A stretch of DNA of 5,129 nt from an uncultured Blautia sp. (GTDB lineage: Bacteria > Bacillota > Clostridia > Lachnospirales > Lachnospiraceae). Within the stretch, counting starts at the first letter, position 1. Each line of letters begins with the position of its first letter. The position numbers and the translations under genes were made by a program. The stretch is taken from positions 1-5,129 of the forward strand of contig CAAFRY010000290.1 of assembly GCA_900765525.1 (NCBI GenBank). Reading direction: 5' to 3'. Positions 1 through 5,129 of the stretch are shown piece after piece. The notes beneath the pieces were generated by a model, which was given only the letters and a program-made list of their open reading frames with translations, made no database searches and had not been told where the DNA came from.

Positions 1-87
1 GCCACCGCTACGCCTCATTCCTCCGCCTTGCAGAATGAAAACTCATTCTACGTCATTATGCTGAAAATGAACGTGCCAGTACACTAG
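1..87 (+). repeat. Right half of a MITE-like palindromic repeat, cut by the window edge
   Basis: The outer 20 bases (68-87, TGAACGTGCCAGTACACTAG) are the reverse complement of 5042-5061 with one mismatch, so they look like a terminal inverted repeat. The rest of the segment also pairs, imperfectly, with the repeat at the other window end: the CGTTCA, TTTCA, CA and ATGAC blocks recur in the same order in the reverse complement. A local hairpin lies inside: AGAATGA (32-38) and TCATTCT (43-49) around AAAC. No reading frame of note is present. The arrangement fits a non-autonomous miniature transposable element or a large extragenic palindrome. The family is not identified, and no target-site duplication can be tested because the other half of this copy is outside the window. 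Confidence 0.7.
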
Positions 88-156
88 AATGTCTTTACAT
101 ATTATAACCACATAGGGCAGGAATGCAATAGTTTTCATAGGGCTGAGGGAAAGCTT

Positions 157-206
157 ACCGGGAGGGAATGGTTTTTAAGCAGAATTGGTTTCCCTGCCGG
201 TTTTTT
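157..206 (+). terminator. Rho-independent terminator-like hairpin upstream of the marR promoter
   Basis: ACCGGGAGGGAA (157-168) pairs with TTCCCTGCCGGT (190-201) with a single G-G mismatch. The loop is 21 nt and six T residues (201-206) follow. It lies upstream of the -35 box, so it cannot attenuate marR. It more likely ends a transcript arriving from the left and insulates the operon. No coding gene is visible between the repeat and this hairpin (88-156), so the gene it once served is outside the window or has been lost. Confidence 0.65.
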
Positions 207-221
207 GTGGATAAATCTGTA

Positions 222-250
222 TTGACAAATAGGAGGGGCCTCGTTATACT
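222..250 (+). promoter_or_regulatory. Strong sigma-A promoter of the marR-MFS-GH2 operon
   Basis: A perfect -35 box TTGACA (222-227) and a near-consensus -10 box TATACT (245-250) are separated by the ideal 17 bp. Transcription should begin near 257, giving a leader of about 55 nt before the marR ATG at 312. A promoter this close to consensus would be very active, which fits a gene set held off by a repressor. The spacer and start site are overlapped by the inverted repeats described separately. Confidence 0.88.
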
Positions 251-270
251 AATAACAGGAGGTCCCTCCT
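231..270. promoter_or_regulatory. Paired palindromic operator, probably for the MarR-family repressor
   Basis: Two similar 14-bp palindromes sit 26 bp apart, centre to centre. Site 1 (231-244) is AGGAGG-GG-CCTC with one arm mismatch and lies in the -35/-10 spacer. Site 2 (257-270) is AGGAGG-TC-CCTCCT, a perfect 6-bp arm palindrome at the predicted transcription start. Between them GTTAT-ACTA-ATAAC (243-256) forms a third inverted repeat centred on the -10 box. MarR dimers bind palindromes of about this size, and binding here would block RNA polymerase. Assignment to the adjacent regulator is inference from position and symmetry. Confidence 0.7.
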
Positions 271-295
271 AAAGCGGGCAAATTTTATTGACATG

Positions 296-302
296 TGAGG
301 AG
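296..302 (+). promoter_or_regulatory. Ribosome binding site that sets the marR start
   Basis: TGAGGAG lies 9 nt upstream of the ATG at 312. This fixes the start there rather than at the in-frame TTG at 288, which lies upstream of this site and would place the Shine-Dalgarno sequence inside the coding region. Confidence 0.8.
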
Positions 303-311
303 AAAAAGAAA

Positions 312-749
312 ATGGATGATGAAACCATAGTGTCACTTTTTTTTGAGATTGAAAAATTAGACCAGCGGTATATGGCTGTACGTAAAAATACCAAGCTGCA
401 TGGCGGACAATACCATTGCATATTGTGTCTATTTTATCATGGAGATATGAAGCAAAGCCGTCTCGCAGAGATGCTGGATGTGCGTTCTACTTCGTTGAGT
501 GAGCTGCTGGGAAAATTAGAGGCAAAAGGTCTTGTAAAACGAGAGCCATCTCCTCAGGACAAGAGAACCTTTCAGGTTTCCTTAACCCCGGCGGGAATTG
601 AACTGGCTCAGAAATATGATATAACACGTGCCAAATCTCATCATATTATGGTAAGCCGTTTATCCCCGGAGGAGAAGGCTCAGTTCTATTCCCTGTTAAC
701 AAAAATAAAGCAAGGCTATCTGGAGGAAGAGGGGAATAGAAATGGCTGA
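312..749 (+). CDS. MarR-family transcriptional regulator
   Basis: A 145-residue winged helix-turn-helix repressor, the usual MarR length. The HTH spans about residues 43-72, with LAEMLDVRSTSLSELLGKLE as the helix-turn-recognition part. It is followed by the wing with the conserved acidic/basic D83-K84-R85 and the typical LTPAG (91-95). Helices before and after form the dimerisation region. MarR proteins bind palindromic operators as dimers and are released by small, often phenolic, ligands or by oxidation. The start is ATG 312, with TGAGGAG 9 nt upstream. The last 8 bases overlap the exporter gene, so the two are translationally coupled. It probably represses its own operon through the palindromes at 231-270. 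A CxxC pair (C36, C39) before the HTH could be redox-active or incidental. Ligand unknown. Confidence 0.92.
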   Translation: MDDETIVSLFFEIEKLDQRYMAVRKNTKLHGGQYHCILCLFYHGDMKQSRLAEMLDVRSTSLSELLGKLEAKGLVKREPSPQDKRTFQVSLTPAGIELAQKYDITRAKSHHIMVSRLSPEEKAQFYSLLTKIKQGYLEEEGNRNG

Positions 750-2145
750 AAAAGGAAAAGACACGGAAAGAAAACGAAGTCTTATTTTCTTTAATATATT
801 AATTACCTGTATTGCCACTACTATGATGTCTACCGCTTTGGCGACAGCTTTACCCCCAATCATTTCTGACTTGGGTATTTCCGTAAATACAGCGCAGTGG
901 CTAAGCAGCGGTTATTATCTTTGTATGGGGATTATGGTTCCTGTTTCGGCATTTCTTATTTCCAGATTTCCTACGAAAAGACTATATCTTTTGGTATTGG
1001 GAATTTTTATAGAGGGATTGTTTCTCTGTCTGATTTCAACGAATTTCCCTATTATGATGCTGGGAAGAATCTTCCAGGCAGGAGCTAATGGTATACTTTC
1101 TCCTCTAGGACAGGTAGTATTACTCTCTATTTATCCGCCCGAAAGGAAAGGAACAATTATGGGATGGTACGGATTATCCCTGGGTGCGGCTCCGGTTCTG
1201 GCCCCTACGATTGCCGGGATTTTAGTAGACACAATGGGATGGAGAATGGTTTTCGTACTGCCGCTTATTATCATGGGTATTTCCTTTGGAGTAGCTGTCT
1301 TTGTTTTCAGGGATGTTCTGGAAATCCGGAAAACACCTTTTCATGGACTATCTTTTATCTCTTGCCTTCTGACTTTTGGGGGAATTACTTTCGGAGTTGG
1401 AAATATAGGTACCTATCCCTTTTTTAGTCGGTGGATTTCTCTGCCTCTGCTGGTGGGAGTTCTGGCTGGAATCTTTTTTATTTATCGCCAGTTCAAGGAA
1501 GCCCATCCTTTTTTGGAACTTAGGACATTTCGCAACCGTCATTTTACAATGAGTGTAATCGGCAGCATGACCTTATATGTCACAACTATGTCTTCTATTG
1601 TGCTATTACCCTTATATGTACAGAATATCAAAGAATGTTCAGCTACGGTATCAGGACTGGTGACCCTTCCGGGGTCCCTTGCCATGGCAGTTATCAGTCC
1701 CATAGCAGGAAAAATATATGACAAGATTGGAATGAAGCGTATTTTGCTTATGGGAACAATCTGCCTTCTGCTATCGAATTTGGGAATGTTTTTTGTTACT
1801 CTTTCCACACCAATCTGGTTGGCTGCAATGTTAAATGTTTTTCGGCAAGGCGCAGTAGGGTGTCTTTTGATGACTTTTGTTACCTGGGGAACAGAAGGTC
1901 TGCAGCAGAGCTATGTTTCTCACGGAACAGTGCTTCTAACGTCGCTTAGAACCATTGCAGGGTCTGCAGGTATGTCTCTGTCTGTAGGAATCATGACATT
2001 CTTTGCAGGAAAATATAAGACATTGCCATCCGAATTATCTGCACTTAAGGGATTGAATATAACTTTTCTTCTTCTCGGCGCTACCAATATTGCCTTGGTG
2101 GTTCTTTCAATTCTTGTGTTTCTGGGGAAAAAGGAGAAAAATTGA
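742..2145 (+). CDS. MFS drug-type exporter, DHA2 (EmrB/QacA) family, 14 membrane helices
   Basis: A 467-residue integral membrane protein with about 14 hydrophobic segments (roughly 14-37, 51-74, 81-99, 104-127, 139-161, 168-190, 202-222, 231-249, 267-291, 302-323, 333-353, 357-381, 395-421, 438-461). Family marks are motif B in helix 4 with R109 (GRIFQAGANG), the antiporter motif C in helix 5 (about 148-164, GAAPVLAPTIAG then GWR), and the loop HPFLELRTFRNRHF (255-268), typical of DHA2. These proteins export drugs or toxic metabolites by proton antiport. The helix-1 signature LDxTIVNVALP is altered to MMSTALATALP, so the usual Asp is Met29. The start ATG has a GA-rich site (722-734) 7 nt upstream and overlaps the marR end. 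The neighbours suggest export of a compound sensed by the regulator. The substrate cannot be predicted. Confidence 0.9.
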   Translation: MAEKGKDTERKRSLIFFNILITCIATTMMSTALATALPPIISDLGISVNTAQWLSSGYYLCMGIMVPVSAFLISRFPTKRLYLLVLGIFIEGLFLCLISTNFPIMMLGRIFQAGANGILSPLGQVVLLSIYPPERKGTIMGWYGLSLGAAPVLAPTIAGILVDTMGWRMVFVLPLIIMGISFGVAVFVFRDVLEIRKTPFHGLSFISCLLTFGGITFGVGNIGTYPFFSRWISLPLLVGVLAGIFFIYRQFKEAHPFLELRTFRNRHFTMSVIGSMTLYVTTMSSIVLLPLYVQNIKECSATVSGLVTLPGSLAMAVISPIAGKIYDKIGMKRILLMGTICLLLSNLGMFFVTLSTPIWLAAMLNVFRQGAVGCLLMTFVTWGTEGLQQSYVSHGTVLLTSLRTIAGSAGMSLSVGIMTFFAGKYKTLPSELSALKGLNITFLLLGATNIALVVLSILVFLGKKEKN

Positions 2146-2203
2146 TTTTGGGAGTTCAAAACGATGAATCAAAAATAAAGTGAAAATATAAAGGAGAAGT
2201 AAC

Positions 2204-4471
2204 ATGAGAAAAATAATAAATTTAAATAAAAATTGGCTGTTCAGTTATGAAGATACAGGGCTTCCGTCTGTTGTGCCCGAAAATTGGGAGCATATTGAAC
2301 TTCCCCATACATGGAATGCTGTTGACAGCCAGGATGGAAACGGAAGTTATGAACGGGGCAGAAAGTGGTATGCGAGAACTTTTTATACTCCCGTACAACC
2401 GTTGGGAAAGGGAAGGGTTTATATAGAGATTCTTGCAGCAGGCCAACAGGCAGTGGTTTATGTAAATGGTAAAGAAGCGGCTTGTCATGAGGGCGGATAC
2501 TCTATTTTTCGTGCAGATATTACCCAACTTTGCAAGGAAAAAGGTGAAAATCTTCTTGTTGTTGCCTGCAGTAATGAGCATAACGATGATATTTATCCTC
2601 AGACCGCTGATTTTGCTTTCTATGGAGGACTTTACAGAGGGGTAAATTTAATTAGTGTGCCGGAAGCCCATTTTGATTTGGATTTCTACGGCGGTCCGGG
2701 GATGAAAATCACGCCAAAGCCTTGTGAAAATGGAGATGCAGTTTTCGAGATAACATCCTACACAAAAAATACAGATGAAAATTTTACAATATTGTATTCC
2801 ATTTATGACGCAGAAGAGAAAGAAGTAGCCAGCGCCTGTCGGCCAGCAGCAGACAGTTCCGTAAAAATTTGCGTTCCGTCTGCACATAAATGGGATACGG
2901 AGAAACCTTATCTTTATAAGGTAACAGCCAGACTTGAAAGAAGAAATGAAACTTATGATGAAATATCTCTGCATACCGGAGTCCGCAGTTTTTCCTGTGA
3001 GCCGGATAAGGGCTTTATTTTAAACGGCCGGATAACACCTCTTAGGGGAGTCAGCAGACATCAGGATAGGCTGTACAAAGGAAATGCTTTAACAAGAGAG
3101 GAGCAGTTTGAAGATGCTGAAATCATAAAAGAGCTGGGAGCCAACACCGTTCGCTTGGCCCATTATCAGCACTCTCAGGATTTTTATGATGCCTGTGACG
3201 AATTAGGATTTGTTGTATGGGCGGAAATTCCATTTATCAGTATTATGAACCAAAGCCCCGGCGCCCATGAAAACTGTATCCGTCAATTAACCGAACTGAT
3301 TATTCAAAACTACCATCACCCCTCCATCTGCTTTTGGGGAATTTCCAATGAAATACTAATTGGAGGTATTTCGGAAAAATTGATAGCAAACCATAAAGAG
3401 CTAAATGCATTGGCAAAAAAACTGGACCCTACTCGTCTTACCACAATAGCCCATGTATCCCAGACACCAGTTCAAAGTCCAATGCATGGCATAACAGATG
3501 TGGAAAGCTATAATCACTATTTTGGATGGTACGGAGGAAGAATGGAGGATAACGGCCCCTGGTTAGATGATTTTCATAGGATTCATCCTGAAATATGTAT
3601 CGGATTATCTGAATACGGATGCGAAGGTATAATCACTTACCATGGACCCAATCCTGCATGTAAAGACTATAGCGAAGAATATCAGGCCTTATATCATGAA
3701 CATATGGCAAAAGTGCTGTCTGAAAGACCCTGGGTTTGGGGCAGCCATGTGTGGAATATGTTTGATTTTGGATGTCCTGCACGTCAGGAAGGCGGTGTGG
3801 GAGGCCGCAATAATAAAGGTCTTGTGACTCTGGATAGAAAGGTGAAAAAGGACAGTTATTATATATATAAAGCTTACTGGAATGAAGAGCCGATGGTTCA
3901 TTTATGCGGTAAGAGATATGCACAGCGGGCAGGAGACGAAACAGAAATCAGGGTTTATTCCAATCAGCCTTCCGTATCATTGTATGTTAATGGAGAAAAA
4001 GTATGTGAAAAGGAAGCGGATAAGGTATTTGTATTTTCGGTTAAACTGCAGGAGGGGTTCAACATGATTGTGGCAGAGGCAGGAGAACTGAAAGATACTA
4101 TGACTATAGAAAAGGTTGAAAAGGAACCGGATATCTATGTTTTGCCTGAGGTTAATGAGCGGGCAGAAGGTGTTGCAAACTGGTTTAAAACAATAGGAAG
4201 TATGGATTTAGAAGCACCTATGGAGTTTCCGGAAGGAATGTACAGTATCAAAGATACTATTGAAGAATTGGCAAAGGATGAGGAAGCTCTGGAAATTACG
4301 GCAACAGCTGTGAAAATAACAATGAATACGATTGTTTCCCCTGGCAATGGTATGTGGGATTTGATTAAAGGAATTACTCTTGAAGAGGTCGGAAAAACCG
4401 CCGGACCTATGGCTCCGGAAGGATTTATGGAAAGTGTAAATAGTAAATTAATTCGAATTAAAAAGAAATGA
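2204..4471 (+). CDS. Glycoside hydrolase family 2 (beta-galactosidase/beta-glucuronidase type), cytoplasmic
   Basis: A 755-residue retaining exo-beta-glycosidase. The N-terminal jelly-roll sugar-binding domain covers about 1-150, an immunoglobulin-like domain 152-262, and the TIM barrel 263-560 (LRGVSRHQD at 280-288, NTVRLAHYQHSQDFYDACDE at 314-333, WAEIPF at 339-344). The acid/base is E383 in SNE and the nucleophile is E470 in GLSEYG. A second Ig-like domain (about 565-637) and an unusual 115-residue C-terminal extension follow. N536-N537-K538-G539 matches the NxKG motif that holds the carboxylate in beta-glucuronidases, but clostridial and Bacteroides beta-galactosidases can carry a similar NDKG, so the substrate stays open. 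There is no signal peptide. AAGGAG (2191-2196) lies 7 nt before ATG. The gene follows the exporter by 58 bp without a terminator, so co-transcription is likely. Confidence 0.9.
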   Translation: MRKIINLNKNWLFSYEDTGLPSVVPENWEHIELPHTWNAVDSQDGNGSYERGRKWYARTFYTPVQPLGKGRVYIEILAAGQQAVVYVNGKEAACHEGGYSIFRADITQLCKEKGENLLVVACSNEHNDDIYPQTADFAFYGGLYRGVNLISVPEAHFDLDFYGGPGMKITPKPCENGDAVFEITSYTKNTDENFTILYSIYDAEEKEVASACRPAADSSVKICVPSAHKWDTEKPYLYKVTARLERRNETYDEISLHTGVRSFSCEPDKGFILNGRITPLRGVSRHQDRLYKGNALTREEQFEDAEIIKELGANTVRLAHYQHSQDFYDACDELGFVVWAEIPFISIMNQSPGAHENCIRQLTELIIQNYHHPSICFWGISNEILIGGISEKLIANHKELNALAKKLDPTRLTTIAHVSQTPVQSPMHGITDVESYNHYFGWYGGRMEDNGPWLDDFHRIHPEICIGLSEYGCEGIITYHGPNPACKDYSEEYQALYHEHMAKVLSERPWVWGSHVWNMFDFGCPARQEGGVGGRNNKGLVTLDRKVKKDSYYIYKAYWNEEPMVHLCGKRYAQRAGDETEIRVYSNQPSVSLYVNGEKVCEKEADKVFVFSVKLQEGFNMIVAEAGELKDTMTIEKVEKEPDIYVLPEVNERAEGVANWFKTIGSMDLEAPMEFPEGMYSIKDTIEELAKDEEALEITATAVKITMNTIVSPGNGMWDLIKGITLEEVGKTAGPMAPEGFMESVNSKLIRIKKK

Positions 4472-4513
4472 AGATAAATTATTATTGTATTTAGAAGCTT
4501 TATGATGGTATTG

Positions 4514-4553
4514 CCCGGCAGGAAATTTATAGATAGTTTCCCTGCCGGGTTTT
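4514..4553 (+). terminator. Rho-independent terminator of the operon
   Basis: CCCGGCAGG (4514-4522) pairs perfectly with CCTGCCGGG (4541-4549). AAA/TTT extend the stem inward past one bulged C, and TTTT (4550-4553) follows. It lies 42 bp after the hydrolase stop codon. The T-run is only on the plus strand, so it serves the operon rather than the convergent minus-strand frame that ends at 4555. Confidence 0.88.
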
Positions 4554-4554
4554 G

Positions 4555-4932
4555 CTATTTCTCCCTATATGGTGCAAGGTGAGCGCTCAAAACATATTCC
4601 ACAAATTCGTTTCCCCACTTTACCAGGTCAAAGGCTGTGTAGGAGCTGCAGCGGTAGAAGGAAGCCCCATACATAGAAAATACAATATCCATTGCAATAG
4701 GATGCACCGGGGTTTCTGGAACCAGCTCTTTGTTTTGGATTCCTTCCTGAAGATAATGAGATACATTTTCAATATCTTCGTCCAAATGTGTGCGGTTATC
4801 CCTGGCCGGAACTTTCAGGTCTACGGCCAGATGGTGCCAGTCTTTGGATACGTTCAGATTATCTCCGGCTACACATTCAAACCATGTGAGCAAGAAGTAT
4901 TTCAGCTTATCAAATACATTGTTTAAATTCAT
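4555..4932 (-). pseudogene. C-terminal fragment of a TetR/AcrR-family regulator (HTH domain missing)
   Basis: A 125-codon frame from ATG 4932 down to TAG 4555. The sequence resembles the all-helical ligand and dimerisation domain of TetR regulators: KYFLLTWFECVAGDN (11-25), a charged helix about 50-70, then MDIVFSMYGASFYRCSSY (81-98) followed by FDLVKW and a terminal LAPY. TetR proteins are normally about 190-210 residues with an N-terminal HTH of about 50 residues. None is encoded here. The open frame runs back to about 5058, into the repeat, but the extra residues show no HTH, and neither of the other two minus-strand frames between 4933 and 5041 does. No Shine-Dalgarno precedes ATG 4932. 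I read it as a 5'-truncated remnant, perhaps produced by rearrangement at the adjacent repeat. An uncharacterised small stand-alone protein is the alternative. Family assignment is from pattern recognition only. Confidence 0.55.
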
Positions 4933-4954
4933 TTCATCAACCAGCTTGCGTACT

Positions 4955-4990
4955 AAAGAGAAGAGACTACAAATCGGCTTTCTTCTCTTT
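4955..4990. repeat. Inverted repeat with T-run between the TetR fragment and the edge repeat
   Basis: AAAGAGAAGA (4955-4964) and TCTTCTCTTT (4981-4990) are perfect 10-bp inverted arms around 16 nt. On the plus strand the right arm runs into six T residues (4988-4993), giving a weak terminator shape. No plus-strand gene ends nearby. On the minus strand it sits just upstream of ATG 4932. Role unknown; it may be an operator, a remnant terminator or chance in a purine-rich stretch. Confidence 0.5.
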
Positions 4991-5041
4991 TTTCTGCTTA
5001 CAGAATGGGAAATCTGTGATAGAATATAGCAGTATATAATA

Positions 5042-5129
5042 CTAGTGTACTGACACGTTCACCTTTCAACAAATGACTTGCCTGAATTTCCATCTGCTGC
5101 GTTGTCGTCAATCGACGTAGCCACCGCTA
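5042..5129 (+). repeat. Left half of a MITE-like palindromic repeat, cut by the window edge
   Basis: It begins with the inverted terminal repeat CTAGTGTACTGACACGTTCA (5042-5061), which matches the reverse complement of 68-87 at 19 of 20 positions. It ends GCCACCGCTA (5120-5129), the same 10 bases that open the window. CGTAGC (5116-5121) would pair with GCTACG around a CACC loop if the sequence continued as in the left-edge copy (bases 11-12 supply CG). That makes an apex with 82 and 83 bases on either side. The left neighbour is an AT-rich stretch (TATATAATA). No transposase is present, so any movement would depend on an enzyme elsewhere. Confidence 0.7.

Noticed and set aside
1..87. CRISPR array or tRNA/riboswitch at the edges
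   Set aside because: There are no regularly spaced direct repeats, no cloverleaf pattern and no known aptamer core; the structure is a single large palindrome.
288..311. Upstream TTG start extending the MarR protein by 8 residues
   Set aside because: TGAGGAG (296-302) is correctly spaced for ATG 312 and lies inside the extension; no ribosome binding site precedes TTG 288.
2146..2203. Separate promoter for the glycosidase in the 58-bp gap
   Set aside because: TTCAAA (2155-2160) and TATAAA (2187-2192) are 26 bp apart, too far for a sigma-A promoter, and no terminator separates the genes.
4552..4926. Plus-strand open frame of 124 codons opposite the TetR fragment
   Set aside because: Its start lies at the operon terminator with no ribosome binding site, and its composition looks arbitrary; the minus-strand frame has recognisable regulator-like sequence.
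5012..5040. Plus-strand promoter ending in TATAAT (5035-5040)
   Set aside because: The -10 box is perfect but the position 17 bp upstream reads ATCTGT, with no -35 match, in an AT-rich tract leading only into the repeat.
1..5129. Whole window as a circular plasmid or phage
   Set aside because: Only 10 bases are shared between the ends and there are no replication, integration or phage genes; contig breakage in a repeat explains the ends more simply.

Overview
The window looks like a piece of a Firmicutes genome, most likely a gut Lachnospiraceae-type Clostridium relative. The reasons are moderate, AT-leaning base composition, strong AGGAG-type ribosome binding sites, a canonical TTGACA/TATACT promoter, compact spacing and Clostridia-like protein sequences. 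This assignment is inference, because there is no rRNA or marker gene.

Layout. Bases 1-87 and 5042-5129 are the right and left halves of a palindromic, MITE-like repeat with 20-bp terminal inverted repeats (19/20 identical). Joined at the 10 bases they share, they make a roughly 165-bp imperfect palindrome, and the window starts and stops at its hairpin apex. Next come a terminator-like hairpin (157-206) and a strong promoter (222-250) overlapped by paired inverted repeats (231-270). Three same-strand genes follow: a MarR-family repressor (312-749), an MFS exporter of the DHA2 (EmrB/QacA) type (742-2145, overlapping marR by 8 bp) and a cytoplasmic family 2 glycoside hydrolase (2204-4471, after a 58-bp gap with no terminator). 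A rho-independent terminator (4514-4553) closes the unit. On the opposite strand, 4555-4932 encodes what looks like the C-terminal ligand domain of a TetR/AcrR regulator with no DNA-binding domain. It lies about 110 bp from the repeat at the right edge.

How the genes may work together (inference). The regulator probably represses its own promoter through the two AGGAGG-NN-CCTCCT palindromes that bracket the -10 box, and a small molecule, perhaps a phenolic aglycone, would relieve repression. The hydrolase has no signal peptide, so it would act on an imported beta-glycoside or beta-glucuronide. The DHA2 exporter would then expel the released aglycone or another toxic compound. Coupling glycoside cleavage to drug-type efflux under one MarR switch is the most interesting idea here. 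Substrate, inducer and transport direction cannot be read from the sequence.
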